Origin: JBNJGB01 sp051747385
GTDB taxonomy: Bacteria; Myxococcota_A; UBA9042; PHBI01; JACKFB01
Assembly (NCBI GenBank): GCA_051747385.1
Contig: JBNJGB010000020.1
Coordinates: forward strand, 54,773-118,772
DNA: 64,000 nt
Direction of reading: 5' to 3'
Shown here: piece by piece, positions 43,421 through 52,173 of the stretch
How the letters are laid out: each line of letters starts with the position of its first letter
Numbering within the stretch: position 1 is the first letter of the stretch
Made by a program: the position numbers and the translations under genes
The notes under the pieces: generated by a model
The model's input: the letters and a program-made list of their open reading frames with translations, nothing else
What the model was told of the DNA's origin: nothing
Databases searched by the model: none

Positions 43421-44544
43421 GGAGGCGCATGACCCACACGAGACACTCGGGCTTCACCCTCATCGAGTTGATGGTGGCCGTGCTGGTGGGCGTCATCGTC
43501 GTGGCGGGCATCTACACGATGTACACCTCCAGCACGCGGGGCTATCGCATCCAGAACCAGTCCCTGCACGCCATGGGTCAGCTCCGGCTCGCCAGCCAGC
43601 ACATCCGGGCCGACCTGCGTCGCGCCGCCTACAACGCTCCGGCCCAGTCCTCGGTGGAGTCCTGGGTGGTCCCGCCCACGGGCCAGAACCTCGCCGCCGT
43701 GGTCGTCGAGGCGGATCCGAACAGCCCGGTCGTCGAGCCTGCGCTGAACGACGACATCAGCCCGCAGCGGATCCGCCTCCTCGGCGACTTCTGGGGCCGG
43801 CGCCCGTACACCGTGGAGCGCATCACCGGGACCACCGTGGAGCTCCGCTGGGGCCCCCAGGACGGGGGGGAGGCGGAGTTCCAGCGCGTCTTCACCGACA
43901 CGCGGATGCTACGGATCGAGGGCTTCGGCACGGCCCGACAGGAGGAGATCATCCGCATCCAGTCCGTGGACTGGAACTCCGCGGAGCCCCGCATCACGCT
44001 CCAGCAGCCGGTCTCGACCATCTCGGGCTTCGGCACGGGCGCCGAGGCGACGGTGCTCGGCTACATCCGCTATCGCCTGATGCAGGACAACCGCCGGGAG
44101 GGCGACAGCGTCAAGTACGACCTCGTCCGCGAGGAGCTGGACCTGGCCGGGAACACCGTCGACGGCACCGTGCTCATCGTGGCCGAGAACATCGTGGACA
44201 TGCAGGTCTACGACGTCTGCTTCAACGCCACGCCGCCGGACGCCGAGATGCGCCAGGTGCCCGTGAACATCCAGTGTCAGTCGGACCTCCAGGCCGTGCA
44301 GAACGCGGCGAACGTGTCGCTCCAGCCGGGGCTGACCAACACCAGCCACCTGCTGCGAGCCGTGACCGTGAAGCTGGCGGCCCGCACGCCGTTCGAGGAC
44401 CCGGACGTCCAGTTCGCCGCACGCGGCTCCCTGAACGAGCCGCTGCGGACCTACGAGCTGGATCCCCAGCTGGAGGGCGCGGCGCGGGTGTTCGAGCTGG
44501 CCACCACCGTGACCCTGACCAGCGTCCAGGCGAGGAGGATGTGA
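43417..44544 (+). CDS. PilW-type minor pilin
   Basis: 375 aa from ATG 43417 (ATGA overlap with the previous stop); a second ATG at 43429 preceded by GGAGG is an alternative that shortens the leader to eight residues. The prepilin signal HSG is followed by FTLIELMVAVLVGVIVVAGIYTMY, cut between Gly and Phe, with Glu at +5. A large extracytoplasmic domain follows, with two Cys (DVCFN, NIQCQ) and beta-rich sequence. PilW is the largest of the minor pilins in priming complexes, and the size fits. Position between PilV- and PilX-type genes supports the assignment. Confidence 0.83.
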   Translation: MRRRMTHTRHSGFTLIELMVAVLVGVIVVAGIYTMYTSSTRGYRIQNQSLHAMGQLRLASQHIRADLRRAAYNAPAQSSVESWVVPPTGQNLAAVVVEADPNSPVVEPALNDDISPQRIRLLGDFWGRRPYTVERITGTTVELRWGPQDGGEAEFQRVFTDTRMLRIEGFGTARQEEIIRIQSVDWNSAEPRITLQQPVSTISGFGTGAEATVLGYIRYRLMQDNRREGDSVKYDLVREELDLAGNTVDGTVLIVAENIVDMQVYDVCFNATPPDAEMRQVPVNIQCQSDLQAVQNAANVSLQPGLTNTSHLLRAVTVKLAARTPFEDPDVQFAARGSLNEPLRTYELDPQLEGAARVFELATTVTLTSVQARRM

Positions 44545-45212
44545 TGACGGATCACCTCGCCCAGACCCTCCGGAGCGTCCGCGGCGAGCGCGGCTCCATG
44601 CTCGTGCTCGCGCTGCTGGTCCTCCTGGCCCTGACGAGCGTCGCCATGGTGGCGGTGCAGAACGTGAACTCGGAGCTGCGCTACGCCGGAAACGCGCGCA
44701 AGGGCGCCGCCGCCTATCGCGTGACGGAGGGCGGGGCCTTCACCTCCCTGGCCTGGGCCGAGGCGGTCGGGCCCGGCGCGTTCGTGTCGCGGGTGAACCA
44801 GAGCCTCGCCACGTCGGGGAGCGGATACGCCGTCTTGGATCCCGGCGACCTGGTCACGGAGTCCGGGACCTTCACGTACTTCGACATGGGACCGACCGGG
44901 AGCTTCGGCTACGAGGGCCACCTGGAGCAGGGCTCCGCCCAACCCGGCAAGGCGCCCTTCGACTTCGAGGTGCGGGTGACGCCGACGGGGATGCGCCAGC
45001 CGCTGGTGGGCTACGGCGCCTCCGGGGCGGGGAGCCGATGCCGGTTCAAGTATCAGCTGGACTCCGTGGGCCACGTCGGCACGGACGCGACGGGCGCGGC
45101 GGCCGACGCGACCTGGGCCGCCTGGAAGCAGATCCGCACCCTGCAGTTCGTCGGCCCCCTCCCCTGCGACCAGGTGGTCCAGGGGAACATCCCGACCACG
45201 GCCAGCCCGTAG
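44544..45212 (+). CDS. PilX-type minor pilin-like protein
   Basis: 222 aa, ATG sharing one base with the previous stop, with GAGGAGG upstream. N-terminus GERGSMLVLALLVLLALTSVAMVAVQ is the PilX pattern. A hydrophobic helix follows a Gly, but the +5 Glu is missing, as is common in PilX/GspK proteins that sit at the pilus tip. The body has one likely disulfide pair (SRCRFKY, LPCDQ). It is followed 28 bp later by pilY1, the standard PilX-PilY1 order. A non-Glu5 pilin is thought to start the fibre because it needs no partner above it (family knowledge). Confidence 0.8.
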   Translation: MTDHLAQTLRSVRGERGSMLVLALLVLLALTSVAMVAVQNVNSELRYAGNARKGAAAYRVTEGGAFTSLAWAEAVGPGAFVSRVNQSLATSGSGYAVLDPGDLVTESGTFTYFDMGPTGSFGYEGHLEQGSAQPGKAPFDFEVRVTPTGMRQPLVGYGASGAGSRCRFKYQLDSVGHVGTDATGAAADATWAAWKQIRTLQFVGPLPCDQVVQGNIPTTASP

Positions 45213-45240
45213 ACATCCTCGCCCCCTGGGGAGACACCCG

Positions 45241-48200
45241 ATGGGAGCCATCCAAGAGACGACACTCCGCCTGATCCTGGCCGCCGGGCTCGTGCTCGGC
45301 ACCGCCGGGATCGCCGCGGCGCAGGCCGATCCCGCCACGACCATCAAGCCGTTCGTGCTCCTCCTCCTCGATACGTCGGGGAGCATGGAGTACGAGAGCG
45401 GCACGGCGTCCGAGCCGAGCGTGGACTTCACCGAGCCCGTCTGCGAGGAGCAGGAGGCCACCAGCCCGTCGCAGCCGGTGGGGAGCTACGCGAAGTCCCG
45501 CCTGATCGTGGCCAAGGAGGTCCTCACGGGGACGATCCAGGACTACTGGTGCCAGTACGACCGCCGCGACGACGACCCGGACCGCGTGGACTTCGGCTAT
45601 CCCATCAAGCACGTGAAGGCGTGCTCCGGGGACACGGGCACGGGCTGCGAGCCTCCCGTCCAGGCCTTCGACGGCCTGCTCGACGTGTTCCGCGACCAAG
45701 TGAAGTTCGGCCTGATGACGTTCGACTCGTTCGAGTCCACCGACAAGGGCGCGGACGGCATGTGGAGCTACGGCCCGGAGGGCTTCCCCAACCTGGGCGC
45801 GCGCAACGACCGCTGGGGCATCCCGAACGCGCCCAACTCCTGGGACGAGGACACGGGCACGTGGGCGTTCGCCGACGAGGATCGCCAGCTGAACAACCGG
45901 GGGCAGCTCACGCCGCCGTCCCGGAGCGACGAGTTCGGGCCCGTGCGCGACGCCAACCGGCTCGCCCAGTACGAGGTGAACACGACCATGGGCTTCTCGG
46001 GCACGCCGCTCGCCCCCATCCTCACGGACGCGCGCTGGTTCCTCCTGAACGACAACGCCGTGCGCCCGGCCTCCGGCTCGGGGGCCGGCGATCCCTACGC
46101 CGCCTGCCGCCCGCGCACGGCGGTCCTGATCACCGACGGCCGCGCGAGCCAGGGAGAGGGCGTGGGCGGATATCCGACGACCCCGACGGCCATCGAGAGC
46201 CTGAAGGACACGCCGCCCGCCGAGGTGAAGGTCTATGTGGTCGGGTTCAACCTGGCCGACGAGGACGCGACCATGATCGACGAGCTGGACCCGGCCAACG
46301 GTGGCCCGGCCACGGGGGTGTTCCGGGCCAACACGACGGAGGAGCTTCGCGAGGCGCTGACGACCATCTTCAGCGAGGTGCAGCCCGACATCCAGAGCCG
46401 CACGGAGGTCCGCTTCACCAACGCCACGCACTCGACCCTGGACCTGCAGTACCAGTTCAACGCCGCCTTCCAGCCGGATCCGGACGTGCCCACGAACCTG
46501 CGGGGCTTCCTCGACCAGACCGTCTTCCGGTGCGCTGCGGAGTGCGAGGGCCTCGTGGAGTCCGGGAGCAGCTGCGCCGTGGAGCTGGTGGAGCTCCACG
46601 CGCGCCTCAACGAGCGCAGCGACTCGTCCCGCTCCCTGCTGGCGACGATCCGCGGCGAGGTGCACGGGCTGACCGAGGGGCTGGCGTCGCTCCCGGCGGA
46701 CAAGGTGGAGATGGAGGAGCTGTTCGCCGTGCCGCAGACCGGGGACCTCCCGGAGGTGGATCCGGCATACTTCGACAGCGACGGGATCCCGGTCCCGAGC
46801 CAGGACATCATCGGGCCGGCGACCGGCCTGGCGCACCAGCGCGAGTACCTCCGGCAGCTCATCTCCCTCGTCCGCGCGGACGACGACACCATGCGGAGCG
46901 GGGAGCACATGGGCGCCGTCCACCACACGACGCCCGTCGTCCAGGAGCCGGCGCCGGAGGGTCGCTTCCCCATCCGGAGCTGGAACGAGTACGTGCGGAC
47001 GCCCGTGGAGGGGACCTCGTCCTCGTATCCGCCCCGCTGCCGCCCCACGGTCCTGTACGCGGGCACCCACGACGGCCTGATCCACGCCTTCCGGGTGGAC
47101 CGCCGCCAGGACGATGATCCGTCGTGCGGCTCCGAGGACGCGCCGCCGCTCCAGGGCGACGACGACGTGGGCCGGGAGCTGTGGGCCATCGCGCCCCAGC
47201 ACCTGCTCCGGAAGTCCCACGCCCTCGTGGACGGCTACCGCTATCTGATGGACGGCAAGATGGCGCTCCGGGACGTCCTCCTGAGCCGGCAGGATCCGTC
47301 CGTCGCGGACCTCGAGGTGGAGCGCCTTCGCTGGCGCTCCGTCCTGACGGCCGGCTATGGCACCGGCGGCCGCGGGTTCATCTCCCTGGACGTCACCAAC
47401 GCCCTCGAGGGACCGGACGTGATGTGGGAGATCGACCACCGCCAGCGCTGCCACGACGGCACCTGCGTCCCCGCGTCCGACGGCTTCGCGAACGACTTCG
47501 GCAAGATGGGGCTGACCACGGGCCAGGCCGCCTACGCCACCGCGTTCCTGGGCGGCCAGGAGGTCTCCGTGACCATCCTGCCCGGCGGCGACACGCCGGA
47601 AGACACGGCGAACCCCGAGGCGGGCCGCGTGGTCTACGTGGTGAACACGGAGACCGGCGAGAAGGTCGCGGAGCTGTCCAACGATCAGGGCAACATCACG
47701 AACCTGAACGGCAGCAGCGAGGCGCTGACGAGCCCCATGACGGGGAGCCCGGCGGTCTTCGCGGACACGCCCGGCGTGGTCTCGACCCGCGCCTTCATCG
47801 GCGACGCGGGCGGGCGCATGTGGCGGCTCGACATGCGGTCCGACGACCCGGACGAGTGGGAGCTTCAGCTCTTCTACGATCCGTACGGAGAGGACGGCCC
47901 CCTCGAGGCGGAGGAGGACGTGGATCGCCAGCCGGTGCTCGGCGCGCCCGCCCTCGCCCTCGAGAACGCGCAGGGCGACCTGGCTGTCGTCTACGGCACC
48001 GGCAACATCGACTACGTCCAGCTCAGCAGCGACTCCGAGTCGGGGATCTTCTCCGTGTCCGAGCAGAACCTGGCCAACGGCGACGTGGCGGCCACCCCCA
48101 ACTGGCACCGCGTGTTCGCGGCCAACGAGCAGCTCACGGGCGAGCCGCTGGTCTTCGACCGGATCGCGTACTTCACCACCTACATGGTGGACGCGGCCGA

Positions 48201-48621
48201 CGCGTGCGCGCCGGGGAGCGGCCGGCTGTACGGCGTCCACTTCTCCGAGTCCGGGTCCGGCGCCGGCGGCGAGGACAACACCCTGGCGGCCCTGGACGCG
48301 GACGGGGATCCGACGACCCAGGACACGGTCCACTTCGTCACCCTGTCCGACGCCGTGCCCTTCGGCGTGCAGATCGTCGAGCGCCCGGCCTGCATCCCGG
48401 AGTCCGCGGGCTCGGGCGCACCGGCGTCGCCCGGCTCGTCGGGCGCTGGCGTCCAGCGCGGCGAGATGCAGCTCGTGGTCAACGTGGCCAAGGGCCCGGG
48501 GGTGGGCTCGCCCTCGACGACGCCGCCGGACGCCACGCCCAGCACCCGCAGCCGGACCCGCACGCTGTCGACCTCGGGCGAGACGCTCCAGTCGTCGGCG
48601 TGGGGCTACGTCCTGAACTGA
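45241..48621 (+). CDS. pilY1: PilY1-type pilus tip adhesin/biogenesis protein
   Basis: 1126 aa. Signal peptide residues 1-28 (LRLILAAGLVLGTAGIAAA). A von Willebrand factor A-like domain starts at about 38 with the metal-site motif DTSGSM (D44), preceded by FVLLLL. The C-terminal half is the PilC/PilY1 beta-propeller: AGTHDGLIHAFRV, GRELWAIAPQHLL, SVLTAGYGTGGRGFISLDVTNA, VYVVNTETGEKV, SRAFIGDAGGRMWRLDM-like blades, and a Ca-loop-like DADGDPTTQD near 1020. PilY1 caps the pilus and couples surface contact to signalling in Pseudomonas and Myxococcus. The ATG has GGGGAG 9 bases upstream. The C-terminus (about 1050-1100) is a Ser/Pro/Gly low-complexity stretch. All operon genes upstream and the lipoprotein downstream are contiguous with it. 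Confidence 0.9.
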   Translation: MGAIQETTLRLILAAGLVLGTAGIAAAQADPATTIKPFVLLLLDTSGSMEYESGTASEPSVDFTEPVCEEQEATSPSQPVGSYAKSRLIVAKEVLTGTIQDYWCQYDRRDDDPDRVDFGYPIKHVKACSGDTGTGCEPPVQAFDGLLDVFRDQVKFGLMTFDSFESTDKGADGMWSYGPEGFPNLGARNDRWGIPNAPNSWDEDTGTWAFADEDRQLNNRGQLTPPSRSDEFGPVRDANRLAQYEVNTTMGFSGTPLAPILTDARWFLLNDNAVRPASGSGAGDPYAACRPRTAVLITDGRASQGEGVGGYPTTPTAIESLKDTPPAEVKVYVVGFNLADEDATMIDELDPANGGPATGVFRANTTEELREALTTIFSEVQPDIQSRTEVRFTNATHSTLDLQYQFNAAFQPDPDVPTNLRGFLDQTVFRCAAECEGLVESGSSCAVELVELHARLNERSDSSRSLLATIRGEVHGLTEGLASLPADKVEMEELFAVPQTGDLPEVDPAYFDSDGIPVPSQDIIGPATGLAHQREYLRQLISLVRADDDTMRSGEHMGAVHHTTPVVQEPAPEGRFPIRSWNEYVRTPVEGTSSSYPPRCRPTVLYAGTHDGLIHAFRVDRRQDDDPSCGSEDAPPLQGDDDVGRELWAIAPQHLLRKSHALVDGYRYLMDGKMALRDVLLSRQDPSVADLEVERLRWRSVLTAGYGTGGRGFISLDVTNALEGPDVMWEIDHRQRCHDGTCVPASDGFANDFGKMGLTTGQAAYATAFLGGQEVSVTILPGGDTPEDTANPEAGRVVYVVNTETGEKVAELSNDQGNITNLNGSSEALTSPMTGSPAVFADTPGVVSTRAFIGDAGGRMWRLDMRSDDPDEWELQLFYDPYGEDGPLEAEEDVDRQPVLGAPALALENAQGDLAVVYGTGNIDYVQLSSDSESGIFSVSEQNLANGDVAATPNWHRVFAANEQLTGEPLVFDRIAYFTTYMVDAADACAPGSGRLYGVHFSESGSGAGGEDNTLAALDADGDPTTQDTVHFVTLSDAVPFGVQIVERPACIPESAGSGAPASPGSSGAGVQRGEMQLVVNVAKGPGVGSPSTTPPDATPSTRSRTRTLSTSGETLQSSAWGYVLN

Positions 48622-48644
48622 TGCACGCGTCCCGAGGACCGACC

Positions 48645-49406
48645 ATGCGCGCGCTGCGACTCGCCACCACCGCCCTCCTCCTGCTCGGGGCCTGCGGCGG
48701 GGACGAGCCCGCCCCGACCGAGCGGACCACGTCGCCCCGACCCGAGGCGCCCTCCCCGCCCGAGGCCGAGCCCGGCCCGTCGTACGTCGACGCCTTCGGG
48801 AACCTCCGGGGATCGGGAGACCACGTCCTCGGCTTCGAGGTCCCGGCGGGCGCCGAGCGACGGGCCGACGGGCCGCTGGGGACGGTGCTCTACGTCCCCG
48901 CCACCCGGGAGCGCCTCGTGCGCTTCTACCGGAGCCGGGGCCACCAGATCATCCAGACCGTCTCCGGCTGGCGCATCGAGCACACGGAGCGGACGCTGCG
49001 CGAGCGCGACGGCGCGGAGCGGGAGGCCTCCATTCGCATGGATCGGGGGTCCGGGCCCGGATGGACGCTGCGCTTCGACGACGGCGCCCCGGTGGACGTG
49101 GCCCAGCCTCCGCTGCTGAAGCTCATCGAGGAGGAGCAGCAGGTCGCCGGCGCCGACGAGGGAGGCCGGGCCGAGCCCGCGGAGCCGGGTCGGGTCGAGG
49201 CGGAGGAGGAAGACACCGGCGACGACGGGCCGCGCCACGCGCCGAGGGCTGCCCGGCGGAGCGGCGGGGGGGACGACGACGCGTCGCTGTCGCGCCTGCG
49301 CGAGCGCGCCCTCGACCGGGAGGTGCACTCCCGCCGGGCCCGCGACATCTCCGACGAGATCTACGAGTACGCGAAGGCACACCCGGAGCGCCGCTTTCTG
49401 GATTGA
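48645..49406 (+). CDS. Small lipoprotein in the PilY1 operon
   Basis: 253 aa from ATG 48645, chosen over ATG 48621 because it starts a clean lipoprotein signal (MRALRLATTALLLLGACGG, Cys at 17) and has GAGG upstream. A Pro-rich linker follows. The centre (DHVLGFEVPAGAERR, TRERLVRFYRSRGHQIIQT) resembles small alpha/beta domains that bind other envelope proteins. The C-terminal 100 residues are acidic, then basic and helical (RLRERALDREVHSRRARDISDEIYEYAKA). I do not recognise the family. It lies 23 bp after pilY1 and 86 bp before the OmpA-family gene on the same strand, so it is probably an accessory part of the pilus or its cell-wall anchorage. Function is inferred from position only. Confidence 0.7.
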   Translation: MRALRLATTALLLLGACGGDEPAPTERTTSPRPEAPSPPEAEPGPSYVDAFGNLRGSGDHVLGFEVPAGAERRADGPLGTVLYVPATRERLVRFYRSRGHQIIQTVSGWRIEHTERTLRERDGAEREASIRMDRGSGPGWTLRFDDGAPVDVAQPPLLKLIEEEQQVAGADEGGRAEPAEPGRVEAEEEDTGDDGPRHAPRAARRSGGGDDDASLSRLRERALDREVHSRRARDISDEIYEYAKAHPERRFLD

Positions 49407-49492
49407 AGTCGGATGACGGCGCCGGGCGGAACTGTTTGCATCCTCGGCGCCCGGCGCCGATCATCGGCAGCCGGAGGCGAGGAGGTGTGCCC

Positions 49493-50542
49493 ATGTCCGC
49501 TCGACGAACCGCCATCGCCGCCGTCCTGGCGTGCGGCCTGCTGATGCCCGCGGCGGCGTGGGCGCAGAGCGACGGCGCGAAGCTGGGCCTCGGGCTGCGA
49601 TCCGTGGTCAAGGGCGGCGAGAAGCCCGCCATCACCGTGCGACCGCGGGCCGCCGTGGAGTCCGTGGAGATCACGCTCACCCGCCAGGAGGACGGGAAGG
49701 TGCAGGACCTCCGGACCGGGCGGCTGCGCCCCGGGCAGTCCAAGGTGCTCGCGTTCTCCCAGCCCGAGGGCCGGTTCACCTACGAGGCCGCCTTCGAGGT
49801 GACCTGGGACGACGGCGAGGAGTCGCGGTTCTCGACGACCTTCGAGGCGACCCGCGTGGGCGAGCCGAAGCTGCGCATCGACGCCGGCGACGTGGACCTG
49901 GAGGACCGGAGCATCGTCTTCCGGCTCAACAACCCGGTAGCCGAGGCCGAGCTCGTCATCCTGGGCGAGCGCGGACGCCGCCTGGACCGCGTGGTGAAGC
50001 GCTATGACGACGCCGATCCCGGCGCGCCCCTGGAGATCACCTGGGATCCCGTGGACGGGGAGGTCCTCCGGCTCGACCTGAAGGTGACCGACGTCGCCGG
50101 CTACTGGACCGGCATGCGCATCACCCCGTTTTCCATCGAGGTCCCTCACGAAGACGTGGAGTTCGAGACGGGTCGCCACGCCATCCGCGCGTCGGAGGAG
50201 CCCAAGCTCGAGCGCACCCTGGAGCACATCCGGCAGGCCCTCGCCGAGCACGGGACCCTGCTGGAGCTGAAGCTCTACGTGGCCGGCTACACGGACACGG
50301 TGGGCAGCCGGGCGTCGAACCAGGCCCTGTCCGAGCGGCGCGCCCGCTCCATCGCGCGCTGGTTCCGCGCCCACGGCCTGGAGGCGGCCATCTACTACCA
50401 GGGCTTCGGTGAGGACGTCCCGGCGAAGCCGACCCCGGACGAGACCCCCGAGGCCGCCAACCGGCGAGCCCTGTACATCCTGTCCAGCCAGACCCCCACC
50501 GGGAAGGCCGTCCCCGAGGACGACTGGAAGCGGCTGCGGTAG
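49493..50542 (+). CDS. OmpA-family peptidoglycan-binding protein
   Basis: 349 aa. GAGGAGGTG precedes ATG 49493. Signal peptide about residues 1-24 (AIAAVLACGLLMPAAAWA, cut before QSDGAK). A middle beta-rich domain (about 30-215) follows and does not look like a barrel. The C-terminal OmpA domain (about 220-335) has VEFETGRHAIR, LKLYVAGYTDTVGSRASNQALSERRARSIARWF and NRRALYI. These are the Asp/Arg residues that hold diaminopimelic acid in peptidoglycan. Such proteins tie envelope machines to the cell wall. Its place as the last gene of the PilY1 run suggests it fixes the pilus apparatus or tip complex to the wall (inference). The dispersed repeat follows 19 bp after the stop. Confidence 0.85.
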   Translation: MSARRTAIAAVLACGLLMPAAAWAQSDGAKLGLGLRSVVKGGEKPAITVRPRAAVESVEITLTRQEDGKVQDLRTGRLRPGQSKVLAFSQPEGRFTYEAAFEVTWDDGEESRFSTTFEATRVGEPKLRIDAGDVDLEDRSIVFRLNNPVAEAELVILGERGRRLDRVVKRYDDADPGAPLEITWDPVDGEVLRLDLKVTDVAGYWTGMRITPFSIEVPHEDVEFETGRHAIRASEEPKLERTLEHIRQALAEHGTLLELKLYVAGYTDTVGSRASNQALSERRARSIARWFRAHGLEAAIYYQGFGEDVPAKPTPDETPEAANRRALYILSSQTPTGKAVPEDDWKRLR

Positions 50543-50560
50543 CGGACCCTCCCGGCGGCC

Positions 50561-50662
50561 ATCGTGGTTCCGATTGGCTCGCGCAAAGGCGCCAAGCCGC
50601 AAAGGCCCGGAGAACACGGGGAAGATGCAGTGGACCGCCGTCCCCGGCGGTCGATCGCGCTC
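50561..50662 (+). repeat. Dispersed convergent-junction repeat, best-preserved copy
   Basis: Occupies two-thirds of the 151-bp gap between converging stops at 50542 and 50694. Core GCAAAGGCGCCAAGCCGC, shared in a 25-bp exact match with the copies at 8747 and 8926. Then come GGAGAACACGGGGAAG and the perfect hairpin GACCGCCG-TCCC-CGGCGGTC (50633-50652). Confidence 0.9.
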
Positions 50663-50693
50663 CGCTCCTCGGGGCCCCGGCCTGGGGGCAAGC

Positions 50694-52025
50694 CTACTGT
50701 TCGGCGCCGAAGACGGGGAGCGTCGGGATGATGTAGACGGCCGTCTCCTCGAAGGGGACCGGCTGGTCGTCCCGGCACCGGGCGGCGAAGAAGAAGCCCC
50801 GCAGGTCGATCGAGGTGCCGGGGATCTTCACCTGGACCGCCTTGCTCGGATCCGCGACGCTTCCGCTGATGGTGCCGTCCTCGGCGATGCTCAGGCCGTC
50901 CGGCAGGCCCGAGTTGGGGATGAGCCCGTCCACGAAGCCCGGCATCGGCTCCACGCTCCAGTGATAGGGCTTCTTGCCGCCCCTGGCCTCCAGCTCGGCC
51001 GTGTAGGGGATCTGGAAGTCCCGCGTGGAGATGAGCAACGGCAGCACGATGAGGTCCGTGACCAGCAGGTCCACCTCGTTGTCGCCGATGATCTGCAGCG
51101 GGGCGAACTTCACCGGCAGCGTGAAGTCCCGGCTGGCCCACAGCGCCGGGTTGGAGGAGTCGAAGACCTTCACGGTCAGATCGAAGGAGCCGTCCCCGTT
51201 GGGATTCCCCGACAGCACGCCGTCCGAAGACATGGTCATCCCGGGCGGAAGCTCGCCGCCGGACAGCCCCCAGATGTAGGGCTGCTCGCCGCCGACGGCC
51301 TCGAAGGCGACCTCGTAAGGGTCCCCCGCCGTCGCCAGGGGGAGCGGCGAGTTCGTGGTGATGTGCAGGCCGTGCTCGAGGATCTCCAGGGTCAGGGGTG
51401 CGGTCTCCTCCTGGCCCGTGGAGTCCGTGACCTTCACCTTGAAGGGCCAGCTCGCGACCGCGAGGCTGCTCCCCTCCATGACGCCGTCCGCGGAGAGGCT
51501 CACGCCCTCGGGGAGCTCACCCTGGACGATGCTCCACTCGTAGGGCGGCAGGCCGCCCTCCGCGAAGAGCTGCTTGAAGAACGGGACGCCCTCGATCTCC
51601 GGGGTCAGCTCGGTGGTCACGATCTCCAGCGGCACGAGCTGGCACGAGCCGTTCCGGCAGATCTCGCCCTCGCCGCAGTCGTCGTCCGAGCCGCACTCCA
51701 GGCACTCGCCCTCGACGCACATCAGCCCCTCGTCGCAGGGGAGCAGGTCGAAGGACAGCCCGGCCTTGTCGCACACGATGATCTGCCCGTCGAAGCAGCC
51801 CCGCGTCTCGGGCGGGCAGATGGGCTCGGGCGGCTGCTCCGGAATGTCCGGGCGAGTGTCCTCCATGGCCGCGTCCGGCTCGGACACGTCGCCACCCACC
51901 GCGTCCGGCGCGTCGGCGGACACGTCTCGCGCGTCGGCCTCGCCGCCTGCGGCGTCACCGTCGTCGCCGCACCCTCCCGCGAGGGTGAGCGCCAGGAGCA
52001 TCATCGGGAGCGTTCGTGCGCGCAT
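50694..52025 (-). CDS. Surface lipoprotein with three putative-Ig (He_PIG-like) domains
   Basis: 443 aa. GGAGGTGAAAG precedes the ATG. Lipoprotein signal MRARTLPMMLLALTLAGGC (Cys at 19). An Asp/Ala-rich linker (20-65) is followed by a Cys-rich segment (about 68-128: CFDGQIIVCDKAG, CGSDDDCGEGEICRNGSC). Three repeats follow of the type PPYEWSIVQGELPEGVSLSADGVM, QPYIWGLSGGELPPGMTMSSDGVLSG and KPYHWSVEPMPG with GLPDGLSIAEDGTISG, which is the putative-Ig domain pattern. No enzyme motif is visible. Role: surface binding or spacing (inference). Divergent from the gene at 52174. Confidence 0.8.
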   Translation of the reverse strand: MRARTLPMMLLALTLAGGCGDDGDAAGGEADARDVSADAPDAVGGDVSEPDAAMEDTRPDIPEQPPEPICPPETRGCFDGQIIVCDKAGLSFDLLPCDEGLMCVEGECLECGSDDDCGEGEICRNGSCQLVPLEIVTTELTPEIEGVPFFKQLFAEGGLPPYEWSIVQGELPEGVSLSADGVMEGSSLAVASWPFKVKVTDSTGQEETAPLTLEILEHGLHITTNSPLPLATAGDPYEVAFEAVGGEQPYIWGLSGGELPPGMTMSSDGVLSGNPNGDGSFDLTVKVFDSSNPALWASRDFTLPVKFAPLQIIGDNEVDLLVTDLIVLPLLISTRDFQIPYTAELEARGGKKPYHWSVEPMPGFVDGLIPNSGLPDGLSIAEDGTISGSVADPSKAVQVKIPGTSIDLRGFFFAARCRDDQPVPFEETAVYIIPTLPVFGAEQ

Positions 52026-52066
52026 CTTTCACCTCCGCCGGCACAGGGGGCTCGCCGACGCGGCGG

Positions 52067-52074
52067 AGTATACT
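52067..52074. promoter_or_regulatory. Symmetric AGTATACT box between divergent lipoprotein genes
   Basis: AGTATACT is its own reverse complement, so TATACT reads as a good -10 box on both strands: 42 bp before the minus-strand ATG (52025) and 100 bp before the plus-strand ATG (52174). No convincing -35 was found for either. Confidence 0.35.
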
Positions 52075-52173
52075 GAATACGACGCTCGGATCACCGTCGA
52101 CTTGTCTCGAGCCGGAACCGCGGCTCCTGGGCCGGACCGGAGTTTCGTCACAGGAGTCAACCCAGGAGGCCTC

